From Lachnospiraceae bacterium (lineage in GTDB: Bacteria > Bacillota > Clostridia > Lachnospirales > Lachnospiraceae), in contig JAGAFR010000042.1 in NCBI GenBank assembly GCA_017612555.1, positions 1 to 38,521 on the forward strand: a DNA stretch of 38,521 nt. Direction: 5' to 3'. The translations under genes and the position numbers were made by a program. Positions 16,471-24,861 of the stretch are shown here, one piece after another (the stretch's first letter is position 1; each line of letters begins with the position of its first letter). Under the pieces are notes generated by a model that saw nothing but the letters and a program-made list of their open reading frames with translations, was not told the DNA's origin and made no database searches.

Positions 16471-17748
16471 TCAGATCGAATCAAGTGCCGCAGACAGATC
16501 AGCGATCAGGTCATCGGCATTTTCAAGTCCAACCGAGTAACGGATAAGATCAGGAGAGATGCCTGCCTCGGCCAGCTGCTCGTCGGATAACTGGCGATGA
16601 GTGTGGCTTGCCGGATGAAGAAGGCATGTCCGTGCATCTGCTACGTGGGTAGCTATGGTGGCAAGTTTTAACTTATCCATAAATGCGATCGATCTCTCAC
16701 GTCCTCCCTTTATCGCAAAACACAATACGCCGCATGTGCCGTTCGGAAGATACTTGGATGCAAGTTCATGGTATTCGTCATCGGGAAGATCCGGATAGTG
16801 TACCCAGGCAACCTTTTCGTGTGCTTTCAGGAATGTGGCTACTTTAAGAGCATTCTCGCAATGGCGCTGCACGCGGACATGAAGAGACTCAAGGCCGGTA
16901 TTTACGTAAAATGCATTCTGAGGCGACTGAATACAGCCCAGATCTCTCATGAGCTGCGCGGTAGCCTTTGTAATATACGCAGCTTTACCGAACTTTTCGG
17001 CGTATATGATGCCATGGTAACTGTCGTCGGGAGTGGTCAGTCCGGGGAACTTGTCTTTGTGTGCCATCCAGTCAAAGTTTCCGCTGTCAATTATCGCACC
17101 GCCCACGCTGATTCCGTGGCCGTCTATGTATTTCGTTGTGGAATGAGTCACGATATCCGCGCCCCATTTTATCGGCCTGCAGTTTACCGGAGTAGCGAAA
17201 GTGTTGTCGATTATGAGAGGAACTCCGTGGCTGTGAGCCAGGTGTGCGAATTTTTCTATGTCAAGAACAGTGCATGTCGGATTGGTTATCGTCTCCGCAA
17301 ATACAGCCTTGGTATTGGGGCGGAAGTATTTGGAGAGTTCTTCCTCGGACAGGGTCTGATCCACGAACGTACACTCGATCCCCATCTTTGCCATCGTCAC
17401 GAGGAACAGGTTGTATGTACCGCCGTAGATCGCTGATGATGCAATGAAGTGATCGCCTGCAGTACATATGTTGAATACCGCGAAGAAATTGGCGGCCTGA
17501 CCTGATGAAGTCAGCATTCCGGCATATCCGCCTTCAAGCTCTGTAAGCTTTTTTGCGGCAAGATCATTGGTGGGGTTTTGAAGTCTTGTGTAAAAGTAAC
17601 CTTCGGCTTCGAGATCGAACAGGGCACCCATATCGTCGCTTGTGGAATACTTCCATGTTGTGCTCTGCCAGATCGGGAGCTGACGCGGTTCTCCGTTTCC
17701 GGGCTCATACCCCGCGTGAAGACATTTTGTTTCAATATTTGTGTTCAT
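16471..17748 (-). CDS. metY: O-acetylhomoserine sulfhydrylase (aminocarboxypropyltransferase)
   Basis: A PLP enzyme of the Cys/Met metabolism family that condenses O-acetylhomoserine with sulfide to give homocysteine. It is 425 residues. It opens with ETKCLHAGYEPGNGEPRQLPIWQSTTW, and the YTRLQNPT segment follows. The PLP lysine is in DIVTHSTTKYIDGHG. LIRYSVGLENADDLIADL is the usual C-terminal signature. The insertions in the middle (HKDKFPGLTTPDDSYHG) favour MetY over cystathionine synthases. GGAGG lies upstream. The gene converges on the glycosyltransferase with only 12 bases between stops. No SAM riboswitch or T-box fits in the short upstream region. Confidence 0.92.
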   Translation of the reverse strand: MNTNIETKCLHAGYEPGNGEPRQLPIWQSTTWKYSTSDDMGALFDLEAEGYFYTRLQNPTNDLAAKKLTELEGGYAGMLTSSGQAANFFAVFNICTAGDHFIASSAIYGGTYNLFLVTMAKMGIECTFVDQTLSEEELSKYFRPNTKAVFAETITNPTCTVLDIEKFAHLAHSHGVPLIIDNTFATPVNCRPIKWGADIVTHSTTKYIDGHGISVGGAIIDSGNFDWMAHKDKFPGLTTPDDSYHGIIYAEKFGKAAYITKATAQLMRDLGCIQSPQNAFYVNTGLESLHVRVQRHCENALKVATFLKAHEKVAWVHYPDLPDDEYHELASKYLPNGTCGVLCFAIKGGRERSIAFMDKLKLATIATHVADARTCLLHPASHTHRQLSDEQLAEAGISPDLIRYSVGLENADDLIADLSAALDSI

Positions 17749-17782
17749 AACCGGCCTCCTTTAGGCGTTTTCATCAAGCCAT

Positions 17783-17812
17783 ATGATAGCAGATTTTTTT
17801 CATATAATGCAA
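17783..17812 (-). promoter_or_regulatory. Probable promoter of metY
   Basis: On the minus strand TTGCAT (17812-17807), an 18-base spacer and TATCAT (17788-17783) precede the metY ribosome binding site by about 20 nt. It partly overlaps the divergent promoter of the radical SAM gene. Confidence 0.5.
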
Positions 17813-17828
17813 CCGGATATGATATAAT
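17799..17828 (+). promoter_or_regulatory. Probable promoter of the radical SAM gene
   Basis: A perfect TATAAT -10 box (17823-17828) has only a weak TTCATA -35 match 18 bases upstream. The leader to the ATG at 17866 is about 30 nt. It is arranged back-to-back with the metY promoter. Confidence 0.45.
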
Positions 17829-17865
17829 GAGCACTGTTGAGACTTTTTTAAAGAAAGGACAGATC

Positions 17866-19344
17866 ATGAAAAATCCTAAGCGGGTAGTTAACTATATCAA
17901 GGAACATCTGAATGAGGTAAAACATACAACCCTTAATCCGGAAGGACCGGGTGTTGTGCGTATACACATGGTCCCGCCCAAGTATGACGGGCCGGATCCG
18001 GTGAGCAGCGTTGTGATAATAAACGGGCAGGACATAATACCGATCAACGTTTCGTGGGCAGTTTTATTATCAATGCTGATAGATGCCATCAACGAATATC
18101 ACGGAAGACCGGTAAACGACGAGGATATCAAAAGTATAATCGATAGTACTATTATATCATCACGTAAAGTATATAAGCTTATACCGAAGTTCATCATCAA
18201 GAAGGATATCTACAGGATAATGAACACCTTCAAGCAGATCGCCTACGGCGAAAAGCCTGACGAGTTCATCGAATACATCAATATCGGTGAATATGCCGAA
18301 CACATGAGGGCGCCCCACAGGATGGACCTTATGGTGTCTGCAATGACAAAGAGCGGAAAGTGGAATTGTAATCAGTGCTGCGTTCACTGCTATGCGGCGG
18401 GACAGGATCAGGCTGATGAAGAAGAACTGTCTACGCAGGAATGGAAGGAGATCATCGATAAGTGCAGGCAGGTATGCATTCCGCAGGTGACCTTTACCGG
18501 AGGTGAACCTACGATGAGGGATGACCTTATCGAACTTATCGATCATGCAAGATGGTTCGTGACCAGGCTCAATACGAACGGTATCAAGCTGACGAAGGAT
18601 TACTGCAGGCAACTGACGGATGCTTCGCTTGACAGCGTACAGATAACGTTTTATTCATGCGATAAGGACATACACAATGAACTGGTCGGATCCGATTCGT
18701 ATGATAAAACTCTTGACGGTATTAAGAATGCGGTTGAAGCGGGACTTAATCTAAGTATCAATACTCCGCTTTGCACAAGAAACAAAGATTATAAAAAGAC
18801 GCTTGAATTTCTTCACGGACTCGGGGTCACATATGTAACATGCTCGGGACTTATCACAACAGGAAATGCCAGGCTGCAAAGATCCGAAGACTTAAGGCTG
18901 TCCGAGACAGAGATCAAAGATGTTCTGAAACAGGCGGTAGACTATGCATATGCAAATGATATGGAGATAAGCTTTACTTCTCCGGGATGGATAGATGAAG
19001 AATTCTTCCATGAGAACGGACTGACCGTCCCGGTATGCGGAGCGTGCCTTTCCAATATGGCCATAACTCCGGGCGGAAACGTTGTTCCGTGCCAGAGTTG
19101 GCTGACCGACGGGAATCTCGGCAATTTCCTCGAGGATGACTGGGAGAAGATATGGTACAGCGGAAAATGCCGCAACAGAAGGGATTACTCCGCGATGATG
19201 ACAGGGCTGTGTCCACTGCAGATAGGAGGGGCCCCGCGAAGTGGGGAGAGCCTGTCTGCACCGCGAGCCCCCATCGACGAAGTCGATTCAAATGGGCGAG
19301 CGTCCGTAAATACGCAAGAAGGAGGGGCTGACGATGAGAAATAA
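17866..19344 (+). CDS. Radical SAM/SPASM protein, likely protein or peptide maturase
   Basis: A 492-residue cytoplasmic radical SAM enzyme. A 150-residue N-terminal region (about 45-105 could be a PqqD/RRE-like recognition domain, inference) precedes the cluster motif C168-x3-C172-x2-C175, with an extra C171. TGGEPTMRDDL (211-221) is the SAM-binding GGEP motif. A SPASM-type auxiliary cluster region has Cys at 391, 394, 409, 435 and 449. SPASM enzymes commonly modify ribosomally made peptides. ATG 17866 has AAAGGAC upstream; the frame is open further back only through the metY promoter. The last roughly 38 residues are encoded by a structured DNA element and look unlike the family. The stop lies 11 bases inside the next gene, which encodes a likely substrate. 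Confidence 0.85.
   Translation: MKNPKRVVNYIKEHLNEVKHTTLNPEGPGVVRIHMVPPKYDGPDPVSSVVIINGQDIIPINVSWAVLLSMLIDAINEYHGRPVNDEDIKSIIDSTIISSRKVYKLIPKFIIKKDIYRIMNTFKQIAYGEKPDEFIEYINIGEYAEHMRAPHRMDLMVSAMTKSGKWNCNQCCVHCYAAGQDQADEEELSTQEWKEIIDKCRQVCIPQVTFTGGEPTMRDDLIELIDHARWFVTRLNTNGIKLTKDYCRQLTDASLDSVQITFYSCDKDIHNELVGSDSYDKTLDGIKNAVEAGLNLSINTPLCTRNKDYKKTLEFLHGLGVTYVTCSGLITTGNARLQRSEDLRLSETEIKDVLKQAVDYAYANDMEISFTSPGWIDEEFFHENGLTVPVCGACLSNMAITPGGNVVPCQSWLTDGNLGNFLEDDWEKIWYSGKCRNRRDYSAMMTGLCPLQIGGAPRSGESLSAPRAPIDEVDSNGRASVNTQEGGADDEK
19217..19316 (+). repeat. Structured element X, related to element Y in the S10 leader
   Basis: About 100 bases overlapping the radical SAM 3' end. TGCAGATAGG (19217-19226) pairs with CCTGTCTGCA (19251-19260, one G-T pair) around a CCCCGC-GAA-GTGGGG hairpin. 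Then comes GAGCCCCC, an ATCGAC-GAA-GTCGAT hairpin (19273-19287) and AAATGGGCGAGCGTCC. Element Y at 35592-35644 has the same order with ATCGCC-GAA-GGCGAT, which is a compensatory change. X ends directly before the ribosome binding site of the next gene, so it may regulate it. No known RNA family was recognised. Confidence 0.5.
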
Positions 19345-20563
19345 GTTAACGGTATTTGTAATAACCCTTCTTGCAGGAATACTCCTGTTTGCAACACCTG
19401 TTATGGCAGACACCGACAGGATCGAGAATTATACGATCACTGTTGATGTCAATGATGATGCAACACTTAATCTGACTTACCATATCGACTGGCAGGTACT
19501 TGATTCGGGATCGGGTATAGGCCCCCTTACGTGGATGAAGATCGGAATTCCGAACAGTCACGTTGTTAAGATGGAAGGTCTTAGCAATACGGTAGACCAT
19601 ATCAATCATTCAGGTAACTACGCAGAGGTATATCTGGACAAGAAATACTATGAAGGTGAGACGGCAAGCGTAGATTTTCTTGTGGTTCAGGACTATATGT
19701 ATCAGGTGAACAAGCTGAAGGAAGGTGAGACGGTATATTCCTTTACTCCCGGCTGGTTTGATGATATCAAAGTAGATAACCTGACGATCAAATGGAACAA
19801 TGATAAAGCAGTTTCGTTTACTCCGGAGTGCTCCATCGAGGGTGATTACAATGTATGGAATACAAGTCTCGGAAAGGGTGATCGATTTTCCGTAACTATG
19901 ACATATCCCAACGATGCGTATGCATTCGATCTGTCCAAGAGTGCAGAGGCAGACGAAGGAGACAGCATAAGTGATGCTATAGCCACATTTATCGGTGGTC
20001 TGTTCTGCCTGCTTATGACCGGAGGAATCATCGCATTCCCGATATTCATAGGATATCTGTTCAACCGCGGATTCGGATACACCAATAAGCCTACCATAAC
20101 CAAGACTACGCGTACGAAGATCACATATTTCGACTCGTGTCCGGGATGTGGTGCTCCGCGTAAGGAAGGGGCCAAGTTCTGCGAGTACTGTGGCAAGTCA
20201 CTTGTTAAGAGTGAAGAGACAATCACCGATGAACAGCTCAAGAAGGAGGAAAAGGCTGCGGCTTCGTTTACCAAGAACGGCGAGTTCAGGTACGGGTCGT
20301 CTCCGAATACATTTATAAGAGTCAGCTCGATAAGTGTTCCCAATCCGAGTTATCGTGCTCCTTCGAGAAGTTCGAGCGGACATCACAGCTCATGTGCCCA
20401 CAGCTCATGTGCGTGTGCCTGCGCATGTGCATGTGCCGGCGGCGGAAGAGCCGGATGTACGACCAAGGATTTTTACAACACGAACCTTAAACTGGCGGCG
20501 CTTGCCAGGGCACTTGATATAAAGGAAGCAAATAAAGGATCGAATGGAAAAGAAGATAAGTGA
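19334..20563 (+). CDS. Secreted/membrane protein with zinc ribbon and Cys-Ala repeat tail (candidate maturase substrate)
   Basis: A 409-residue protein. A signal peptide (1-25, ending PVMA) leads to an extracytoplasmic beta-rich domain (about 28-195, loosely DUF2207-like). A membrane segment follows at about 214-243, then a cytoplasmic zinc ribbon with CPGC (269-272) and CEYC (283-286). A Ser/His-rich linker leads to SSC354-AHSS-C359 and five Cys-Ala units (359-368), then GGGRAGC375 and TTKDFYNTN. Seven tail cysteines in 22 residues are exceptional. Codons of the CA units vary (TGT/TGC, GCG/GCC/GCA), so it is not a simple DNA microsatellite. The tail would face the cytoplasm, where the overlapping upstream radical SAM enzyme could reach it. 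GGAGGGG precedes the ATG. The function is not known. Confidence 0.8.
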   Translation: MRNKLTVFVITLLAGILLFATPVMADTDRIENYTITVDVNDDATLNLTYHIDWQVLDSGSGIGPLTWMKIGIPNSHVVKMEGLSNTVDHINHSGNYAEVYLDKKYYEGETASVDFLVVQDYMYQVNKLKEGETVYSFTPGWFDDIKVDNLTIKWNNDKAVSFTPECSIEGDYNVWNTSLGKGDRFSVTMTYPNDAYAFDLSKSAEADEGDSISDAIATFIGGLFCLLMTGGIIAFPIFIGYLFNRGFGYTNKPTITKTTRTKITYFDSCPGCGAPRKEGAKFCEYCGKSLVKSEETITDEQLKKEEKAAASFTKNGEFRYGSSPNTFIRVSSISVPNPSYRAPSRSSSGHHSSCAHSSCACACACACAGGGRAGCTTKDFYNTNLKLAALARALDIKEANKGSNGKEDK

Positions 20564-21479
20564 CATCGTATCAAATGAGGCAAAGGCGATCGATGCGATC
20601 ATAGAGGAGTTCCTTCCTGCAGAGGAGGGATGCGCCAAGACGGTCATGACCGCCATGAATTACAGCATCCATGTCGGCGGAAAAAGGCTACGTCCGATGT
20701 TCATGCAAAAGACATATGAGATGTTCGGCGGTACTGATGAAGAGATCATTCATCCGTTCATGGCTGCGATCGAGATGATACATACATACTCGCTCTGTCA
20801 TGACGATCTTCCGGCCATGGACAATGATGATATGCGTCGCGGAAAGAAGAGCACTCATGCGATGTTCGGTGAAGCAATGGGAATTCTGGCGGGTGACGGA
20901 CTGTTAAACTATGCGTTTGAGACAGCGATCGGAGCATTCGACCTTGTCGGGGATGCTGATGAAGCAGGACAGATCAGGCGCATCAGCAGGGCGCTTGGCG
21001 TTCTTGCCAATAAAGCCGGCATATACGGGATGATAGCAGGCCAGGTTGTGGATATCGAGTCGGAAGATAAACCTGCAGGTGAAGTGACGATGGACACCAT
21101 ACGGTTTATTCATGAGAACAAGACCGCAGCAATGATCGAATCCTCCATGATGATAGGAGCGATCCTGGCAGGAGCGTCAGATGAAGAGGTAAGAACGGTT
21201 GAACAGATCGGATCGGATATTGGACTGGCATTTCAGATACAGGATGACATACTGGATATAACCGGATCTGATGATGTTCTCGGAAAACCTACGGGGAGCG
21301 ATACTAAGAACAACAAGACCACGTATGTGACACTTGTGGGACTTGACAGGGCAAAAGAGGATGTTAAAACCGTATCGCAGCGGGCGGTAGAAAACCTTTC
21401 CAAACTGCCGGGAAGCGGCAGCATGGCAGGGATCTTTCTTGCCGAGCTGATCGGATATCTTATTGTTAGGGACAGGTAG
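20544..21479 (+). CDS. ispA: Polyprenyl (farnesyl/geranylgeranyl) diphosphate synthase
   Basis: A 311-residue all-alpha prenyltransferase that extends DMAPP with IPP. SIHVGGKRLRPMF is the first conserved region, and the first aspartate-rich motif is CHDDLPAMDNDDMRRGK, the short-chain insert form. The second aspartate motif is AFQIQDDILD, followed by GKPTGSDTKNNKTTYVTLVG. The two-residue insertion between the Asp residues of the first motif fits FPP/GGPP synthases of the bacterial IspA type. It overlaps the preceding gene by 20 bases. No other isoprenoid or xse genes lie nearby, so co-expression with the radical SAM pair is positional only. Confidence 0.92.
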   Translation: MEKKISDIVSNEAKAIDAIIEEFLPAEEGCAKTVMTAMNYSIHVGGKRLRPMFMQKTYEMFGGTDEEIIHPFMAAIEMIHTYSLCHDDLPAMDNDDMRRGKKSTHAMFGEAMGILAGDGLLNYAFETAIGAFDLVGDADEAGQIRRISRALGVLANKAGIYGMIAGQVVDIESEDKPAGEVTMDTIRFIHENKTAAMIESSMMIGAILAGASDEEVRTVEQIGSDIGLAFQIQDDILDITGSDDVLGKPTGSDTKNNKTTYVTLVGLDRAKEDVKTVSQRAVENLSKLPGSGSMAGIFLAELIGYLIVRDR

Positions 21480-21491
21480 ATTTGATATAAT
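21463..21491 (+). promoter_or_regulatory. Promoter of the GGDEF gene
   Basis: TTGTTA (21463-21468), a 17-base spacer and TATAAT (21486-21491). The -35 box lies inside the last codons of ispA. The transcript leader would be about 40 nt and ends with AGAGGAG. Confidence 0.7.
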
Positions 21492-21537
21492 ATCATATCA
21501 GTTGATATCGGTTGCGGATTAAGAGGAGATGTGCGCA

Positions 21538-23454
21538 GTGCCTAAGAAAATCGCTCTTTTTTCATGCGGATGGGCGTTTGATCTTCTGCATGATTATGCA
21601 AAGGGAGCTGTGAGGAGAATACAGGGACTGGATGTGGACTTATATATGTTTGTCTGCTATCCGCCTTATGTTGATGCTGAGGTCCTGAAAGTCGGCGAAC
21701 TCAATATATTCAATCTTCCGAACATGGAAGATTTTGACGGCGCGCTTGTCATAGGAAATGCAATAGATCATGAAGGCATGTTTGAACTCATAATCAGGAA
21801 GTGCAAGGATGCCGGGATCCCGGTAGTAACAACAGGCCGTAAGGATGAATATGCGTATTTTGTCGGAAGCGACAACTATGACGGAGCCAAAAGCCTGTAT
21901 ACCCATATCGTTGAAGAGCATGGAATAGAGCATCCGCTGTTCATTGCGGGAAACGCCAATAACGATGATTCAAACACGCGATACGATACGCTTTGTGAGG
22001 TGCTGAGAGAACACGGCATCTCAGAGGATAACGTAGAGTTGTTCTTCAGTATGTGGGAGCCCAAGCTTACGGTAGATCACATACACAGAAAGTACGGGGA
22101 ACAGAAAGCACCGCTTCCGGATGCGTTCGTATGTGCTAATGATAACCTTGCGATAGCAGTATGTCTGGCGCTTGAAGAGATCGGATATGAAGTGCCCAGT
22201 GATACGATCGTGACGGGATTTGACAATGATTACAGCGCCGAGATATACAGTCCTTCCATCACGAGCGTGGATCAGAGATTCAAGGATCTGGGCGCATATG
22301 CGATAAGACTTCTTCTCGATGTTATCGAAGGTAATGAACGCAACAGGGAAGTGTACATAGGATGTGAACTGTTCCAGAGTGAAAGCTGCGGATGTAAGAG
22401 TGTCAGGGATCTGGATTATCTGCGCCGCATGCAGGGCAAGAACGTATTCTATGATCGCATGATGACAACGATATTTGAAAGAAATGTCAGCCTGATCGAA
22501 GGAGAGGTCCTTGCGGGAGCTACCTACGAAGAGTTTGAGACGAACCTGCGAAAGGTTCTTTCATCGGACACAACGTTTATCGGGAAGTCATTTCATATAG
22601 TACTTGAAAAAAGCTTCAGAAAGTCCATGACGAACCTTGATACGGTATTTCGTACAAAAGGCTACAGCAAGACGATGAATGCCGTTTTCTCGATGGAGAA
22701 CGGCAAGGCTATGAGCTTTCCTGAGTTTGAGACAAGGCAGCTCGTTCCATACAAGGATCCGGACAAGAAGAATCGTGTGTTTGTCTTTGTACCGATCCAT
22801 GAGATCACGGACAATTACGGATATATGATATTCTGCGACAATGTAGATATAGTCGGGAACGGGAATCATCTGTTTGAGTTCATGTCAAGGTTTGACACGA
22901 TTATGTCCAAGGTCAGACAGAATCTAAGTCTCAGAGTTCTAAACAAGAAACTGATAGAGTTGACGGAGACCGATACTCTTACCAACGTCAAGAATCGTGC
23001 CGCATATGCAACAAAAGAGGGTGAGCTTAATTCCATCATCAAGTCGAGGACTCATCTGAATTTCGGTATCGGCGTATTTGATATCAATGATCTGAAGAAG
23101 ATCAATGACAGTCTCGGACATGAGTCCGGAGATGCATATATAGTTAACTGCTGTCAGCTTCTTTGCAAAACATTCAGGAACAGTCCAGTGTACAGGATAG
23201 GCGGAGACGAGTTTGCGGTGCTGCTGATGGAAGAGGACTTTAAAAATCGTGATGAACTTCTGCAGAAGATGAAGGACCGGATGAAGGAGATAGCATCACA
23301 GGATCCTTCGCCCGAAGAACGGGTGTCCATTGCCGGTGGTATTGCGGTATTTGATGCAGAAATTGATCTTAAGGTCGCTGATGTATTTACAAGAGCAGAT
23401 GCGGCAATGTATGATGATAAAGTAGCAGTTAAGAAAGAAGAGGGTTTGCGATGA
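21538..23454 (+). CDS. LacI-type ligand-binding domain fused to a GGDEF diguanylate cyclase
   Basis: A cytosolic sensor-cyclase of 638 residues with no signal peptide or membrane segment. Residues 1-275 form a periplasmic-binding-protein-like type I fold as in LacI regulators (IALFSCGWAFD, DAFVCANDNLAIAVCLALEEIGYEVP, VTGFDND) but without the DNA-binding helix-turn-helix. A middle region of about 180 residues may be a GAF-like sensor. The GGDEF domain has the intact signature RIGGDEFAVL near 553-562. An RxxD inhibitory site is not seen at the usual position. GTG 21538 is preferred: AGAGGAG lies nine bases before it but directly abuts the ATG at 21529. The overlapping DHH gene suggests a nucleotide-signalling pair. 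Confidence 0.87.
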   Translation: MPKKIALFSCGWAFDLLHDYAKGAVRRIQGLDVDLYMFVCYPPYVDAEVLKVGELNIFNLPNMEDFDGALVIGNAIDHEGMFELIIRKCKDAGIPVVTTGRKDEYAYFVGSDNYDGAKSLYTHIVEEHGIEHPLFIAGNANNDDSNTRYDTLCEVLREHGISEDNVELFFSMWEPKLTVDHIHRKYGEQKAPLPDAFVCANDNLAIAVCLALEEIGYEVPSDTIVTGFDNDYSAEIYSPSITSVDQRFKDLGAYAIRLLLDVIEGNERNREVYIGCELFQSESCGCKSVRDLDYLRRMQGKNVFYDRMMTTIFERNVSLIEGEVLAGATYEEFETNLRKVLSSDTTFIGKSFHIVLEKSFRKSMTNLDTVFRTKGYSKTMNAVFSMENGKAMSFPEFETRQLVPYKDPDKKNRVFVFVPIHEITDNYGYMIFCDNVDIVGNGNHLFEFMSRFDTIMSKVRQNLSLRVLNKKLIELTETDTLTNVKNRAAYATKEGELNSIIKSRTHLNFGIGVFDINDLKKINDSLGHESGDAYIVNCCQLLCKTFRNSPVYRIGGDEFAVLLMEEDFKNRDELLQKMKDRMKEIASQDPSPEERVSIAGGIAVFDAEIDLKVADVFTRADAAMYDDKVAVKKEEGLR

Positions 23455-24365
23455 GGTTAGTTACAAGATCTGATTTTGACGGTTTGGCATGCGGTGCATT
23501 GCTTCTTGAGGCGGGCATTGTGGATCATTGGAAATTTGCACACCCGAAGGATCTTCAGGACGGGATCGTCGAAATAACATCAGACGACTGTCTTGCCAAT
23601 GTTCCTTTTGTGGAAGGGTGCGGACTGTGGTTCGATCACCATTCGAGCGAAGAAGAGCGCAACCAGCTTGAAGGCAGATATAAGGGAAAGTGTGACAGCG
23701 CCGCACCTTCATGTGCGAGAGTCATATATGAGTACTATGGCGGCAAAGAGAAGTTCCCTCAGTTTGATGATCTTATGGTAGCGGTTGATAAGGTTGATTC
23801 GGGAAATCTTACGATAGATGAGATACAAAATCCCAAGGGTTGGATACTTGTCGGATTCCTGATGGATCCGAGGACAGGTCTGGGCAGATTCCGCAATTTT
23901 ACCATCAGTAATTATCAGCTCATGGAAAAGCTCCTTGTAGCATGCGCAAAACTTTCTACAGCCGAGATACTTGCACTTCCCGATGTGGTCGAGAGGATCG
24001 AACTGTATGAAGAGCAGACAAGGAAGTTCAAAGAAATGGTGTCGGAGCATACCGAAGTGTTCGGTAATCTTATAGTGACTGATCTGCGTGGAGTTGAGAC
24101 TATATATACCGGTAACAGGTTCATGATCTACAGCATGTACCCGGATCAGAATATATCAGTATGGATGACTCCCGGTAAGGGCGGAGAGGGCCTTGCGTGT
24201 GCTATCGGATACAGCATCCTTAACAGGACGGCAACCCTCGACGTAGGCAGCCTGTGCCTTAAGTACGGCGGTGGCGGCCATGAGAAGGTCGGAACCTGCC
24301 AGTTCAAGTCGTATGAGGATGCATGCGTAATGCTCGAGGAACTTAAGAAACTCGCTAATTCATAA
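23451..24365 (+). CDS. DHH/DHHA1 family phosphoesterase
   Basis: A 304-residue predicted Mn-dependent phosphoesterase. Motifs in order are TRSDFDGLACG (first Asp pair), GLWFDHHSSEE (the DHH motif) and VAVDKVDSGN. The C-terminal DHHA1 motif KYGGGGHEKVGTC comes near 275-288. Relatives hydrolyse cyclic-dinucleotide breakdown products, nanoRNA or pAp, or exopolyphosphate. The start overlaps the GGDEF gene stop by four bases (ATGA), so the two are translationally coupled. A role in degrading c-di-GMP products such as pGpG is an attractive inference but is not shown by the sequence. Confidence 0.85.
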   Translation: MRLVTRSDFDGLACGALLLEAGIVDHWKFAHPKDLQDGIVEITSDDCLANVPFVEGCGLWFDHHSSEEERNQLEGRYKGKCDSAAPSCARVIYEYYGGKEKFPQFDDLMVAVDKVDSGNLTIDEIQNPKGWILVGFLMDPRTGLGRFRNFTISNYQLMEKLLVACAKLSTAEILALPDVVERIELYEEQTRKFKEMVSEHTEVFGNLIVTDLRGVETIYTGNRFMIYSMYPDQNISVWMTPGKGGEGLACAIGYSILNRTATLDVGSLCLKYGGGGHEKVGTCQFKSYEDACVMLEELKKLANS

Positions 24366-24374
24366 TATCTTTTA

Positions 24375-24403
24375 TTGACAATCCTGCGCCGGATGATTAT
24401 GAT
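24375..24403 (+). promoter_or_regulatory. Promoter of the small coiled-coil gene
   Basis: A consensus TTGACA (24375-24380), a 17-base spacer and TATGAT (24398-24403). The leader to ATG 24524 is about 115 nt and ends with AAGGAGG; I see no clear structure in it. Confidence 0.75.
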
Positions 24404-24523
24404 GTATTCGCGAATTAATGGAACACATCTTATATCAATTCCGGCGTATCATATCGCCAAGAAGATTCCAGTAATTTGTAACACAGAAAACAAGAGGTCT
24501 TTAAGGCGAAGGAGGTAATGAAT

Positions 24524-24838
24524 ATGTCAGAGATCAGCGAATTAAAAGATTTAGTATTATCAATGCACGATGAAATGTGCACAAGGTTTGATGCCGTGGA
24601 TAAACGTTTTGAGGCTATGGACAAACGTTTTGATGAAATGGACAAACGCTTTGAAGAAAAAATGGATAAACGCTTTGATAAGTTCAGCGACGACATCAGC
24701 GAAGAACTTCGAAATGTATATGAAGCGATCGGATCAGGTCATTCCCCTGATCTTAAATTCAAAGTAGATGCTATTGAGATAGAAGTTAGGAAGCATTCAG
24801 ATCAGATAGCGAGACTGAATAATTACTGCTTTAATTAA
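24524..24838 (+). CDS. Small coiled-coil protein with heptad repeats
   Basis: A 104-residue charged, almost certainly helical protein. The core is four units of the heptad xMDKRFx (24591-24681), visible at DNA level as near-identical 21-base units; the last unit carries one extra Lys/Glu residue, which would shift the coil register. The remaining C-terminal part (VDAIEIEVRKHSDQIARL) is also coiled coil. I prefer ATG 24524, eight bases after GGAGG, over ATG 24518. It has its own promoter and terminator. Similar MDKRF-repeat proteins are widespread in Firmicutes and phages without known function; nothing here shows a partner. Confidence 0.75.
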   Translation: MSEISELKDLVLSMHDEMCTRFDAVDKRFEAMDKRFDEMDKRFEEKMDKRFDKFSDDISEELRNVYEAIGSGHSPDLKFKVDAIEIEVRKHSDQIARLNNYCFN

Positions 24839-24861
24839 GATTATTTCACGGAATAATATGT

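Noticed and set aside
17749-17865. SAM riboswitch or T-box controlling metY.
   Set aside because: The minus-strand leader before metY is only about 25-30 nt, too short for either.
20398-20450. The Cys-Ala repeat as a simple TGTGC microsatellite or slippage artefact.
   Set aside because: Codons vary between units and the following GGGRAGC and KDFY context is in frame and ordered, so it looks like selected protein sequence.
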